The notes below the pieces were generated by a model, which was given only the letters and a program-made list of their open reading frames with translations, was not told where the DNA came from and ran no database searches. A stretch of 64,000 bases of DNA from Ypsolopha sequella (taxonomy: Eukaryota > Arthropoda > Insecta > Lepidoptera > Ypsolophidae). Of the stretch, positions 20,843 to 33,513 are shown piece by piece (the first letter of the stretch is position 1; each line of letters begins with the position of its first letter). A program made the translations under genes and the position numbers. The DNA lies in the NCBI GenBank assembly GCA_934047225.1, contig OW204012.1:1488001-1552000 (forward strand). Direction: 5' to 3'.

Positions 20843-21488
20843 CTCGAACCTCCTATGTCTGTATTTAGAGATTTATTTGCAAGAGCATCTAAAGTTTGAA
20901 ACCAGTTCGCCATTAAAGAAAATAACTCTCCCATTCCATTGGATTTAGTACCAGGTTCTTGCCCTGCACCAGCATTATGTATTGTCGTTTCATTTTCATT
21001 TCTAAGTAAAGGCATAATACTGAAGTTATTATCGGCATCGTTATCAGCACTGTTAGTTACATTATTACTATCAACGGTTTGCCTCTTTGTTTTTACTTTT
21101 TGTTCCGTATAGTTCTTGAAAGTTATGCCAGTCCTATTGAGTATGTCCATAAAAGCTTCGGAGTTTATGGACACCATGTCTGAATTTGTTTCGTTTCCTA
21201 AAGTTGAAGCATCATTAAGTACTTTAGCTGTAGCGGCTGCATCGACATCATATTGCAAGTTGGGTTCTACAAAATCTTCATCAGTTTTATCATCTAAGTC
21301 ATCAGCAACAGAGAGTAGGGAACGCTTAGTGCCACGGAACTTGGCTGGCTCTGGTGGTTCAGTAATAACTGGTATATCGGGGATAGGTTCCGGAGTATTT
21401 GTAATGTTCGCTTTAGGGCCTTCATCCTTAACGTGACATATATGTTTAAATTTACATTTCTTTTTCGGCTTTTCTCCACAATTACGAC
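20843..21488 (-). CDS. Host gene, 646-nt exon
   Basis: Acceptor gtttcag (21489-21491 on +) and donor GTATGT (20842 downward); enters in phase 1, matching the exon at 33704 (G plus GT gives Gly), and leaves in phase 2. It opens with a Cys/Lys piece (RNCGEKPKKKCKFKHICHVK) that continues the CYRPKNCPG of the previous exon. Then come a Pro-rich stretch, FRGTKRSLLSVADDLDD (dibasic then acidic), NRTGITFKNYTEQKVKTKRQ and an Asn/Asp-rich tail. Several N-x-S/T sites fit a secretory route (inference). Family not recognised. Confidence 0.75.
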
Positions 21489-21588
21489 CTGAAACCGGCG
21501 ACTCAAGAAATTATTCGCGAAACTTCATAAATAGGAACTCATAAAATAAGAATTTTTATTATGTATGCCTTATGATGTCTTAGTTAAT

Positions 21589-21752
21589 TATTATTACATA
21601 CGGCTTGAACACTCACGTGTGATTGTCCACTCACGTCATAAGAACGACACTCGCCTTGATAATGTCGAATTTGTATCGGTGAAACGGTTGGCATATAGTC
21701 AACAACAATCACACGTGAGTGTTCAAACCGTATGTAATAATAATTTAGTATG
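21589..21752. mobile_element. Palindromic MITE (cacgtgtgatt arms)
   Basis: tacggcttgaacactcacg at the left is complementary to cgtgagtgttcaaaccgta at the right, with attattacat extending both ends. The middle holds ttgataatgtcg...ggtgaaacggttgg. A related single arm occurs near 5635-5690. Confidence 0.75.
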
Positions 21753-21804
21753 TCAGCTCACACTGTTACTTATATAGCAACTAAACAAGCTGCAATGCAG
21801 ACAT

Positions 21805-21879
21805 GCTTTGCTTCCTTCAAATCAAGGGTGCTTTGTTTCCTTCAAATAAAGGCTGCTTTGTTACCTTCAAATCAAGGGT
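21805..21879 (+). repeat. Three 25-bp tandem units
   Basis: gctttgcttccttcaaatca and close variants repeat three times head to tail. From here to 23320 I see AT-rich sequence without a supported gene. Confidence 0.85.
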
Positions 21880-23322
21880 GCTTTTTAGCATAGTTGTATG
21901 GGGTGGTAGTAAAGATGCTAAAAGGATATTAGGACATAGGACAGGTGGAAATACAGTTATCTTTATTTATTTAGTTTATTTTATTTAACTTTTGGTCTGA
22001 TTGTCCTAATATATCCTCTTGTATTGTAATTTATTATTACTAAATTATTATAATAACAGGGTTTTAGTAAAAATAAAGTACAAAACAAGACGAAAAAAAA
22101 CAACGAAATATCTTTGATCTTAGCAAGACTAATCGAATGGGCGGTCTTAGTCATGTATATAAAAATCTAACTTAATAATATGTTGTATACGTACATTATT
22201 ATATAAACTAAATATACATTTAATTTAATTCATGTAAGTTTATTAAATTAATGAAATATATGCAAGGCAAAACCACAATTTATTTTAGTATGTTGTATTT
22301 TACCGTTTTAAATTCAGTTTAATTGTAAAATAAGACCTTGGATGCATTAAGTGTACCTACTTCACTGTAATCTATGTATCTACATTAAGTTTAATATATG
22401 TACCTACATTAAGTTTTATGTACCAACATTGCTTTCATTCTCATATTTATACAACAGAAACTTTGTACAAGAATAGACTATTCCACAACCAACTTTTTTT
22501 TTTATCTTGAATGTAATTTTCATAACTTAAACTTTGGCACTAGTTTCATTGTTATCCGATAATAATTAACGAAGTTAGAGAAGTTTAAAGTTCATATCTT
22601 TAATAAGCGGGAATAAACGAGGAGGTGGCCGCGGCGCCCTGAGAGTGACGTCACACGACTTGTCCCAAGCTTGTGCCTGCGTTTGTACACAGGGAAACTA
22701 CTACAGCACCCGGAATAAGCAGTCCATAATATGTATTTATCAACGATTTAGGGTTTTTCGCGGCTGTTTGATTCAATTAACACTCCTTACAATTTATTTT
22801 ATGTGCAAAGATGGTGTTTTTACATCTGTGTTTTCTCGCTAGTGAGGTGAAAAGTTGTATGTGTCACACGAGACCAAAATTTATTGTTTTTCGTGCCTTT
22901 GAATCCCACACCACGCTCAGGATTCTAACTTAGAATCTTCAAACTCACCACTCGCAACAAAAAAAATCTTTGCTCTCTTGTTGCACAAATAACTATAAGT
23001 TGTCAAATAAAGTAATAAAAAAAAATAAACTAAAATATATTTTTAAATACAATATGAATACTAAATTGTAGATATCAAAGAGGTAATTGTAAAAATTTCT
23101 ATGCTGTAATTACTTGTACAAAATTTCGAAATATATTTGAAAAACCACAAAAAATATATATAAAAATCATAATCAACGTATTTTTTGCAATTATAATCAA
23201 AGAGTATAATCACCACAAGCTCCATATGTAGGCCAGGCTTCGTTTTCAGGATTGGAATCGCAATGGCCAAAAGAGCCTTTAACAATAAGAAACAAGTTTT
23301 AAAAACTTAAGGTCCGGAAACG

Positions 23323-24241
23323 CTTAAGAGGCCGGCGGAGCAATCCTAGTTTACACAAACGAAATACCAAAACCAATTATAAATCATAGATATTCTTAAA
23401 GGTAGTGTGTATTTATTACGATTACATTACAGAATATCTAGGTTCCGAAATATATATAAAATAAGAACATTGATTTAAATGTGAAATATGAGAAAAATAA
23501 GCTTTCTATAGAAATTTTAAATTGCTTATTATGTCGTCTTTAAATCAGTGTCCTTTCAAAATATATATTCAGGAACCTAGATATTCTGTAATGCAATAGG
23601 AATAAGTACACAATACCTTAATAATATCCATGATATATACAGAGTGTAATCGTTAAGTGTAACCAGGCGATTATTCCGTAACTATTACAGATATCAAAAA
23701 AATTTAAACTGATATCGAAAGTACGTTACCTAATCAGTAAAATGACATCAATAACTTTTTGAAAATCAAACGAGAAGTATCCAAAATTTTGACATTAAAC
23801 ATTCCCATACATTTAGTATGAGATTATTAGAAAGGTTTTAGTTTCCTTATTTTAAAAGGTTATTTTAGCTTAGTACTGATATTAAAGGAAACTGTTTTTA
23901 ACGTAACAAAGTAATAACACGATATTTTAATTAAATAATATTTATTTCTTAGTAAGTACAAAATTTTGTATTGTTTGAAGTGACGTCCTTGTTGTGCGAT
24001 ACAATGTATGGGAATGTTTAATGTCAATATTTTGGATACTTCTCGTTTGATTTCCAAAAAGTTATTGATGTTATTTTACTGATTAGGTAACGTACTTTCA
24101 ATATCAGTTTAAATTTTTTTGATATCTGTAATAGTTACGGAATAATCGCCTAGTCACACTTAACGATTACAACCTGTATGTATACAAATGGTTTTGTTAT
24201 TTCGTTTGTATGAACTGGGATTGCTCCGCAGGCCTCTTAAG
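23323..24241. mobile_element. TIR element (cttaagaggcc ends) interrupted by family A MITE
   Basis: The outer ends cttaagaggccggcggagca and tgctccgcaggcctcttaag are inverted repeats. Internal caaacgaaata/ttatttcgtttg and atctaggttcc/ggaacctagat pairs add further folding. Part recurs at 44155-44420. The family A copy at 23639-24177 interrupts it. Confidence 0.75.
23639..24177. mobile_element. Fold-back MITE, family A (copy 2)
   Basis: acagagtgtaatcgttaag at the left and cttaacgattacaacctgt at the right. The arms match 1693-2236 closely, while the centre differs. Confidence 0.8.
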
Positions 24242-24247
24242 AAAAGT

Positions 24248-24480
24248 CTACATCTGGAGCATTGCATTGTATGGTAGTGAAACATGGAAAGTAACGCAAA
24301 GAGACAGAGAAAGGTTGGAGGTGTTTTGAATGTGGTGCTGAAGGAGGATGGAAAGAATTAGCTGGACGGAGAAGCAGACTAATGAGGATGTGCTGAGAAT
24401 TGTGGAGGAAGAAAGATGTTTATTCAAAATTATTAAAAACAGAAGAGGAAAGATGATAGGACATAGGACAGTTGAAAAAT
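24248..24480 (+). pseudogene. RTE-like LINE RT C-terminal fragment with two stops
   Basis: One plus frame reads ALYGSETWKVTQRDRERLE, then a stop, MWC, a second stop, then RRMERISWTEKQTNEDVL and KNRRGKMIGH. This is the conserved C-terminal region of RTE-type reverse transcriptases (LYGSETW, RISWT, RGKMIGH). The in-frame stops show it is a dead fragment. Confidence 0.85.
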
Positions 24481-24676
24481 ATCATGGAAGGAAAGGTTGA
24501 GGGTAAAAGAAAGAGGAAAAATTAGACCTAGTTTGTGTTTCGACCTAGGCTGTCCACAGTGAGTGCTATCAAACTTATAACGATCTGTCAGTTCTGGTAC
24601 AGACACTAGATAATAATCTCAAATGGGTGGGCGCAATTACTGAATGGAGTGTGGGGTTAGGAAAGACAAATATTAA

Positions 24677-25165
24677 GTATGACTACGTATAGACTAGCAG
24701 TTCCCATACATCAGTTTGTAGCCACAAAAACGGTGTAAAATTCTAACAAAGTCCAGATGACGTTGCTAAATCCTCCAACTAACACTACGCTAAAAAATAC
24801 CGTTTGGTGACGCTAGTGGCACAGCGATATCACTTACTATATTAAATAATTCCTACTACGAATACGATGCTTAAAAAGACCGATTGGTGACACTAGTGGC
24901 ACAGCCATAATTCCCACTTCGATGATAGATGGCGCTGAAATATTCACCGTTAGTGTTGCCAACTTAGCGCCATCTAGTTTTTCTAAGCAAAGCTATTACA
25001 GTCACATGTTTACTTGGTAACCATGAGAGTTTACTTGCAGCCAATTAAACAAATTATGCTTATTTGCAACACTTGGCGACAACTAGTGCTGTAAGGGCGC
25101 GTAAAAAGATTTGCTACGCCTTGATGTAAGGGAGTTGTTGGTCTATACGTAGTAATAATTAGTCT
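24677..25165. mobile_element. Degenerate TIR element (actacgtatagac ends)
   Basis: actacgtatagactagcag near the left and ttggtctatacgtagtaat at the right are inverted. The interior has two roughly 90-bp direct repeats containing gacgctagtggcacagc and gacactagtggcacagc. A related end is at 3780-3815. Confidence 0.5.
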
Positions 25166-25333
25166 ATGGGAAGGATAACTTTTATATAAATACACTGATC
25201 GTCGCTTTCAGACAACATGTCGGTTGTCATGTGGACTCCGCGTTAATAACTTGAGTTGCGGTGACGGCATCGTGTTGCTGAGCGTGTCGGTCTGTGGTCT
25301 AACAAAATTAATACAGGCTTGTGAGAAAAACGC

Positions 25334-25711
25334 CTTAAGGTTAAACGTCAGTTACTAAGCGCAAAGTGCATAACTTAACTTTGTTTTACTTGTTTAGAGG
25401 TTAAAAAATAAAAAAAACCTTTTGGTATGTCGCAATTGACGCCAATTGTTCAGTATTAGTGAGGGTTATAAAGCAAGTGTTTGAAATTGTATACACTATT
25501 AGTCATGATCTTTTCAAAACCAACTTAAAATGCTGTTTTATCTTTGTTTAGACAAGATCATGACTAATTGTGCATTAAATTTCAAACTCATACTTCATAA
25601 TCCTCCCTCATACTGAACTATACCAAATGTTTTTAAATTTTTTATTTCTAAACATGAAAAACAAAGTTAAGTTATGCACTTTGCGCTTAGGGACTGACGT
25701 TTAACCTTAAG
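25334..25711. mobile_element. Fold-back MITE, family B (copy 1)
   Basis: cttaaggttaaacgtcagt at the left is complementary to actgacgtttaaccttaag at the right, and complementarity runs for about 170 bp per arm through gcgcaaagtgcataacttaa. Second copy at 32255-33432. Confidence 0.8.
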
Positions 25712-26946
25712 CCATGGGCTGTATTAAATGTATTAAGTGTAAAAATGACTCTGTATTAAGTTTAAGTAACTTAAGTTATTTTAAGTTTCACTCTTTATAC
25801 ACAAAAGTTAAATAGTGTTAAGTTTTCAATTGTCAGGTTTATGACAGTTTATGATGTTCCCTATTCTTGAGATTTTTATATATTTTATCTACACTCATGT
25901 CGTAAAATCCTGATTATGAACTTAAAAATAGTGCATAATGACATTTTTTTACAAACTTCTCATAAACAGAACAAAATTATTTAAAAGAACGGTTTTCTTG
26001 ACAAAATAATGCTTTTAAATAACTTTTCTACTATAAAAGTACAGTTACACTAAATTGGAAGGCAAAAGGAACTTAGCCCATACAGCCATGTCCGATATTT
26101 TAATAGGGAATTGTTTTAATGCATGCACATTTATGACCAAACCGATGCGCTGTGGACTACGAATGATTTTATTGTTTTTTTGCTCGTTTTAAGTTTTATT
26201 CAGATCAAAAATGTTTGACAGCATATACTGAGCAACAAAAATGAAGAATAATTAAAACTAAACAGGAAAATCAAGGAAAACTTACTACAATTGTTGCCAA
26301 GATCTTATTGGATTGGAAGATTGGTAGGTAACATATTGCATGAGTGTAGATAAAGTACTGTATGAAACTACTCATAACTAGGTATTAAAACACTCGTGTA
26401 TTCTATTAAAAAACTCGCCTAAGTACAGTCACAAACAAAACTTAGCTTGGGCATCAACAAAATAAATTGACATTGCTTTTAACTGTATTTAATAATATGC
26501 GAAAAAAAAATTGTACTTAACTTCACTTTTGGTTCAATAAAAGAATTTTTTCATTTTTTTTTATTAGTTATTTATTAAATAAGTTAGAACCTTTTTTCAT
26601 GTTATAGTGTAATTTATAATTAAATTCGTAAAATTTAATGATTTACATTGGCTATATTTACAGTGTATAATATAATAATTTTAAATATTTGTAACTGATA
26701 ATAATAAATTATTTAAATTTTATAGCTGCATAGAATATTTGAATATTAATTTTATAATTAATAATAATTTTATAGTATATGATGACAATCGCAAGTATAT
26801 AAATATGGAATATTTAATGTTTGTGTATATGTATAAAATGGGACATAGTTTTCGTGTTATTTTTTTCTGTGTGTGTGTGTGTGTTTTTTTTTTGTGGCAA
26901 ATAAATGCATTTTATTTTCACTAAATGAATAAATACGTTCGTTTTA

Positions 26947-27187
26947 ATAATAAGACCTAAGATTTAGGGTTGAAGACCTAAGATACAGGGTGTGATACCT
27001 AAGATTTAGAGTTGAACGCTTAAAGTATAGGGTGCAAGACATCAAATTTAGGGTTGAAGACCTGAGATATTGGTTGTAAGTTTTAGGGTTGAAGACCCAA
27101 GATATAGGGTGTAAGACCTAATATTTAGAGTTGAAGACCTGAGATATTGGTTGTAAGACCTAAGATCTAGGGTTGAAGATATAAGAA
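26947..27187 (+). repeat. Minisatellite of about 20-bp units
   Basis: Degenerate tandem units of gacctaagatttagggttga alternate with gatatagggtgtaa variants, giving a higher-order period near 41 bp over about 240 bp. 25.7-26.9 kb to its left is plain AT-rich sequence. Confidence 0.85.
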
Positions 27188-27363
27188 TAAGCTTAGGCCA
27201 TATCCTCGATGACAGCGGGGAAGCAAAGGCGCGACGAGCGATGCGTTTAAATGCATAGATTTGTATAGAACTTAGGCAGTGTATACAAAGGCCACAGAAG
27301 CCACGCCCTCATCGAGTATGACCTTATAGACCATGGGGAATTATAAAGGCATATTCTAGGTAT

Positions 27364-27581
27364 CAGTGGCATGCACAGAACTTTTTTCCGGAAAAGCAGC
27401 CAGAAGGTCAAGTACGACAATAAAAAAAAATACGAAAATATTTCTTGAAAAAAAGAAAGTTGTATGAAAATGTTTACTCTAGGGTAGGCAAGGCAGTGCC
27501 AGTAAACTTTTTCTGATATATTTTTTGTCAATCTTGACCTTTTGATTGCTTTTCCGGAAAAAAGTTCTGTGCACGCTACTG
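27364..27581. mobile_element. hAT-type MITE with perfect 8-bp duplication
   Basis: Ends cagtggcatgcacagaac and gttctgtgcacgctactg; flanked by ctaggtat at 27356-27363 and 27582-27589. Internal arms (ccggaaaagca / tgcttttccgg) make it a hairpin. Same family as 34328-34588 and 51479-51712. Confidence 0.85.
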
Positions 27582-28175
27582 CTAGGTATCAGGCAAGAAG
27601 TTTATAACCAGACTGGAGTGCTAACCTCCATTGAAAACCGCACGCTAAAATAAATTACCTTTATGTGTCTCTATATCTTTTTTCTTAAACTTTTTTCATT
27701 TGAAATTAAATAATGGGAACTAGAGTTTTAATAATTAAGGTAACTTATTTTGAAAAAAAAAAAAAAAACAAATAGAACTTTATTTTCATATGTAAGAATA
27801 CCACATTTTTTTTTCTGACGTCAATAAATTAACCAACTATTTTAGTACGAAAAGGATCCGCCCGCGCACACCGATAACCAGACATCCACACCGTCTCACT
27901 CCCACCAAAACGAATATTTTGAGAGAGGAGGACGCCATGAACATTGAACGACTATCAGAAACACGCAAAAAGATCCCTGTCAGACAACTGTAAAAAAGGA
28001 TAACAAAAAAAAACAGAAAGCCTTTCGGAAGGAAAAAAATTAAAATGTATACATGCGAAATACTTATGTAATGTATGGCTGTCTCTATTACTCTTTAAAT
28101 ATAATTAAATAAATAACATTTAAAAAGCTTTCGTGAGCTTTTTATTCCTTTAAATAGTTTATAATATAATAATAT

Positions 28176-28918
28176 ATAAATAAAAAAGTATTAGTTAGTT
28201 TCGAAATATATTTCGACCAACTTGTGGTCATCGTCAGTCGAATAAGTAAAAAAGATCTTTTTAGGGTGCCCTAGCCAAAGGTAAAATTGGAGCCTTATAA
28301 ATGTCAATTGTCCGTCTGTCTGTTTGTATGTCACGGGTATCTAGCTCTTAAACGGATTGAGATAGAGACCTAAAATGTTTTGTAAAATTTTGACCCAGAA
28401 CCAAATATTAAATTAAAAATCAAATTTAATTAATTTTAAGTTGCGGTCTTATACACAAAAATGGAGCCGGAAAAAAATTTAGAGTGTAAATGGATTTTTT
28501 ATTTTTTTTTACCTTCGGAAGTAAAGAAATAGGAGGCTATTGAGATTGTCATTTTTAGACCATTTTTGTAACGGGGTCTATCTCAAAGACCAATGCAGTT
28601 AGGAATCGAAATTTCTGTATATTCTGTACCGCAGGTTGTATTTAAAAATCAAATACTAAAAACGCCGTTTTATAATGTAGTTTTAGGGTTACGTCCCTGA
28701 ATACTCAAACAACTCAAATTTGCACTTTCTATGTCTGACAGAATTAGATCATTACCATTACCTAAAATTAAATAAATATCTAGTTTGAAATAATTAGGTA
28801 TATGTACGGAACCCTAAAAGAGTAAGGCTTGACTGGCTGGTTTTTTACTAATTTGACTGACGATGACCACAAGTTGGACGAAATATATTTCGAAACTAAC
28901 TAATACTTTTTTATTTAT
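28176..28918. mobile_element. Inverted-repeat element around a separate dispersed repeat
   Basis: The 65-bp arms (agtattagttagtttcgaaa ... tttcgaaactaactaatact) each contain cgatgaccacaagttgg followed by a cgaaatatatttcg end, similar in layout to the hammerhead-like arms at 8265-8654. Between the arms lies another repeat with ttagggtgccctagcc and gtacggaaccctaaaag. Confidence 0.65.
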
Positions 28919-28929
28919 CCTACGTATAT

Positions 28930-29375
28930 ACAGGGTGCTTGGTAATTCGACTTATTCCTTTAAAGAGGTTATACAAGGGATCATTTCCAACAAATGATGT
29001 CAACCAACTAGGGGTCGCCAATGATAATTTTTTTTCAAGTAAAACACTTCCATATTTCAAAAATTGCAACATAAAAAAGGTTTTCTTTCCACTTAAAAAC
29101 TTTAAATTCTGAGATTATGGGAATTCAGGGCACGTATTTTTTTTATAAATGATCACTCATCTATCATTGATCAGAAATATAATAAATAACTGCTAGAGGA
29201 ATAGTTATTTATAAATTATTTATTTTTGGTTATTAGTCTGAAAGTTTGAAAAATAATATAAAAACCTTCGTAACTCGGAGACCATTCATTTTCGACACCT
29301 AGTTGATAGGACTTAATTCGTTGGAAATGATCTCTAGTATAATATTTTTCAAGGAATAGGTCGAATTACCAAGCA
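28930..29375. mobile_element. Fold-back MITE (cagggtgcttggtaattcg ends)
   Basis: cttggtaattcgacttattc and gaataggtcgaattaccaag are inverted ends, and gatcatttccaacaaatga / cgttggaaatgatc sit just inside. Non-coding. Confidence 0.75.
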
Positions 29376-29390
29376 TATAATATAATATGT

Positions 29391-29910
29391 TTAAGAGGAT
29401 GGCATACCCTAGCAACTTTTTTTATTACCCGTCCAGCACAATAAGTTTAATGGCAAAGACCTTATTTGCTTTTCATAGAGACGATTATATGTTGGCTCTT
29501 TGGCCTCTTGTTCTTGGTATCGTAATACTAGTGATCACGCAGCGAAACAACAAATTGGTGTGTTTTTAGATATTATTGAAATATTTTGTAGGGAAAAAAA
29601 TATTGGATTTAGGTAACATCCCTTCATATTTCTATTGTCTATTTTACAAAAAAAAAAAAAAAAAGTTGATCTCTTAACCGCGTCTTTAAAACGAATGTTT
29701 GAAAACCAAAAAAAAGAGGGTGAAAAACATTTTTTTTTGACAAAAGTATAAATCTTAAAACATTGTTTATAGATTTAATCCCAAGATAAAAGATTGATAA
29801 ATCAAATATATTTTCTTCGATATGAGGAGAGACCTAGTTTCTTCCAATGAACCCTTGAAAACCTGGTGTTGTTGATGTTCTAGCGTCAGGTGTCCACTTA
29901 AAGGTAAATA
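29391..29910 (+). repeat. 500-bp dispersed repeat (second copy 52335-52830)
   Basis: aggatggcataccctagcaa through ctggtgttgttgatgttcta is shared at about 90% with 52.3-52.8 kb. A 60-codon frame inside this copy is not kept in the other, so I regard it as non-coding. Confidence 0.75.
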
Positions 29911-30148
29911 ATTTGAAGGTTATTTTTTTTTGGCGTAGCCTTTATTGGTAGTTAGCACTCTATACGGTGATAAGCTTCTCGCTAGGTATTGAACTCACCA
30001 CAACAAACTCTTTTCTTAAGACCGGCGATGATTTTGCCCATTAAACTCTCCGGGGGGATTTCAACTCTCATTTTGGCTCCTTCTTTGACGACAGCTGTAA
30101 AAAATAACTCCGATCAAGATGATAACTGTGTTGATTCCGTGTAAAACG

Positions 30149-30546
30149 ACTTATTTGACAGGACTAAACTTAAGTTAAGCGTTCTGTCTTTTTCTTTCTG
30201 CATCGAAAAGACAAAGACAGGAATAATTTTGATAAAAACACTTTTACTGTTTCACAATATCACTGTTTTATTAGTCCAACCGGTTACGCCTTACGGCATT
30301 ATCAAAGAGCTGTTAAAATAATAAATAAATAAAGTAATGCGTAGTTTTTGTTTACATTGCAGATGGTGAATGATTCACTACGCATTCCTTTGTTTATTTA
30401 TTATTTTAACAGCTCCTTGATAATGCCGTAAGGCAAAACCGGTTTGACTAATAAAACAGTGATATTGTGAAAAAGTACAAGTGATTTTATCAAATATAAT
30501 CAACAAAGACAGAACGTTGAAAATAAGGTTAGTCCTGTCAAATAAG
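30149..30546. mobile_element. Fold-back element of about 400 bp
   Basis: Arms pair from cttatttgacaggactaa / ttagtcctgtcaaataag inwards through cgttctgtcttt, tttcacaatatcactg and ttattattttaacagct. Each arm holds a tgataatgccgtaaggc...aaaccggtt string that can form a small hairpin, as in some Penelope tails. Confidence 0.7.
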
Positions 30547-31095
30547 TAAAGTTGTGTTGCGCCGAATCGATACCAATGGCCACACTAATACCCGTTTTTA
30601 CTAACTTTTGGTGACTATTAAGGTGAGGCATCGAGTTTTCAACGGGCAGTGTCCCTCCAAGCAGAAAAATGCTCAGTGCGAGAGGGGCCGATTCAGGGAG
30701 TATGATTACAAAATTGCTTTTTTATTTATACAAGAAAAAAAAAACTAAAATGACTAGAAAAATTTCCAATTACTGAAATGTAGAATATGTTAAAACCCAA
30801 GAGTATACATAAGTAAACTATAGAGCACTTGCATCGCTAGTAGCGCCTTGTGCCGACCGTAAGCGGTTTCCATAGTACAAACTGCTGATTAATTTTGTTT
30901 ATATCACTGATTAATTTTGTTATATCAATGTTAGCGATGAAAATAAATAATATTATTTTTGGTTTTGTTTCCGGGAATTGTTTAAACAAAACGGTAGTGA
31001 AATTTTTCAGTTATTACTTTTAAAATAATGGTATGAACAGTGTTCACACCCGTGCCTACGCTATAATTTGCTTACGCACGCTCTATAGTTTACTT

Positions 31096-31367
31096 ATACA
31101 ACGTGTAACAGAAAAGTTTAACTATATTTGAAGAGCTTATTCAGTCAATGGTATAGAACAACTTTTACTATGGAACAAAACCTGTATATCAAAAAAAAAA
31201 TATTACTTGCTTCATAGGAAAATGCAATGCCGCTCGGCCGAAATGTATGGAAGGGCAGATTTTTTTTTTGAGATTTCAGGGTTGTCTCCATACTAAAAGT
31301 TGTTCTATACCATTGACTTAAATAAGCTCTTCAAATATGGTTACATCTTTCTGTTACACGTTGTATA
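31096..31367. mobile_element. Hairpin MITE, GTGTAACAG family (copy 2)
   Basis: caacgtgtaacagaaaag ... ctttctgttacacgttg, with about 75-bp arms and TA-rich flanks. 31370-32250 beyond it is AT-rich with a fragment of the 46.3-kb repeat near 31440-31520. Confidence 0.85.
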
Positions 31368-32254
31368 TTATACTCTAAGGTTAAATCTCATATAATAAAA
31401 TATGTTTGGGGTCTGTACATGATAATTACTTGTTAAACTATGAGAAAGCGTGTGTTTGAAGACCTCATTTTAATAATTATTTCTATCGAGTGAAAGATTT
31501 TTAATCGCGTTTCTGTATTACAGAAATCTAGAAAAAGGTTCTGAAAATGTTATGTTAATTTATCAAACTAGTAGCTTCTTACTGAACGTAGTAAAATGAC
31601 TCCAAAAAATTAAAATTTTTCGCGGCGTCGCCTTAAATAGGATGCCTAAATCTTAAATTTTAAATTTTAAAGAGTTATTAAAATAGTAGTACTACTAATT
31701 CCAAAATAATAGCTGCTTATGATTGATAATGAGTTCATAATTCCTGTAATTCAGTAGCTATTTCAATTATTTGTTTTTTGTTTGAAAGTTGATTTCAAGG
31801 TTTTATATCTACCGTATTAAATTTTGTTTTTATTTTCCGTTTGATTATAAAAATTAAATCTTCAAAAATAGTTCGTCCTAAAGTTCATCCATTTCCATGA
31901 TAAGATTTGTAATATTTTTTTACAGCTGACACTTTCCAAAAAATATTCATACACAAAAAAAATACATAAAATGGAATTGTCATTCCTAAAAAAAAAATGC
32001 AAAAACGTTGGTACTGAAAATTGAGTTTCCTTCAAATTCTCTATAGAAAACGGCAATTTCATATGTAGAGACGTAATATTTAGGCATCACCTAAGTTTAG
32101 TGAAAACGTGAATTATACACAGGCCTAATTCTGAATTTCCATTAATAACTTATACGAAAAAATAAAATTTTCAAGTAATCAATATTATTATATTATATTA
32201 TCGATGTTCTCAACATTTTCAGAGGGCAAGCACGACCATTAATATTTTGTATTT

Positions 32255-33432
32255 AAAAGTCAGACGCTAAGAGCAAAAAAAAAAAAAATTTGGTATGTAG
32301 CAATTGAGGCCAAGTATTAGTAAAGTTTAGAGTTTGAAATTGAATACACGATTAGTCGTGATCTTTTCAAATTCAAATAGTTTATTTTGCAAAGTACGTA
32401 TATATGATACACTTGTTACAAGTTAAATTTAATCTTATAAAAATATTTGTAATAAAATAAAGGATTATGAATTTATGTATAGTACGTTTCAAATGCCAAG
32501 GCCCCATTGCACTTTAGACGGTCATTACGCGTTAACAATAGGTAAAGTACGTTTCAAATACCAAGGCCCTATTGCACTAGAAACTTAACAATGGGGCTCA
32601 TAATGTTTTTTTTATACCTGTTAATAAAATAAAGGATTATTTTATTAAAAGGTACATAAATTAAACATAAATAACATTAAAATTTAAATCTAAACAAAAT
32701 AATCTAAAAAAGGAAAAATTCTACAAGCTAAACCTATCTAAAACAAAAATATAAAGAGGCGGCACCTCCATTATCAAAATAAACCACTAAATTAAATGAA
32801 AAATGTTGTCCAGGTCATAAAATAATAAATGTATAGGTACATGAACTAAATTAAAGGTTTATTTAATGTATGTAGCAATATACATATATACGATTAAAAT
32901 GATAGGTAAAATATATAATAAACAAGGTGAAATCCAATCGACCGCCCGAACCCATACCGGAGACCCGGCCAGGGACCAGGAACAAAGTTCAATGATCACC
33001 AACCGAGCCCCCAGCACGAATCCAGGCAGTCGACCAAATCACATCCCATTTACTACATACTAATAGGTTACATATATAAATACATGCCTACCTCCGCCCA
33101 TTCGATTAGTCCTGCTACGAAGAAGGGCAAGAAACTTAGCAAGATCATGTCTTTTTTTTAACATAAAACTTATACTATACAAATGACTTATGCCTAGTTT
33201 AACTAAGGGATAAGAAAATAAACCAACTTAAAATGCTGTTTTAACTTTTTTTGGACAAGACCATGACTAATTGTGCATTAAACTTCAAACTCATGCTTTA
33301 TAAACCTCACTAATACTGAACTTTTGGCGTCAACTGCCACATACTAAAATGTTTTTCAATTTTTAACTTCTAAACAAGAAAAACAAAGTTAAGTTATGCA
33401 CTTTGCACTTAGCGGCTGACGTTTAACCTTAA
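32255..33432. mobile_element. Fold-back MITE, family B (copy 2), interrupted
   Basis: The arms match 25334-25711 (taagttatgcactttgc... and gacgtttaaccttaa). The apex is interrupted by 32376-33220. Confidence 0.75.
32376..33220 (-). repeat. Insertion in family B apex; LINE-tail-like repeat
   Basis: Starts attcaaatagtttattttgc, the complement of a common LINE-type tail, and contains two gtacgtttcaaat.ccaaggcc units 63 bp apart. No RT motif was seen; a 65-codon plus frame at 32866-33063 has no recognisable feature. Confidence 0.45.
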
Positions 33433-33513
33433 CGTGCTACTCTTTTTATTTTGATGGCGATATAAAGGCACCTAAATGCTGTGACTTACCTAATGCAAGT
33501 ACATAAATCTGCA

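Noticed and set aside
26947..27187. Telomere-type or CRISPR-like array
   Set aside because: ttaggg occurs within degenerate 20-bp units and there are no unique spacers; it is a minisatellite.
29387..29569. 60-codon plus frame as a small gene
   Set aside because: It lies in a dispersed repeat whose second copy at 52.3 kb does not keep the frame.
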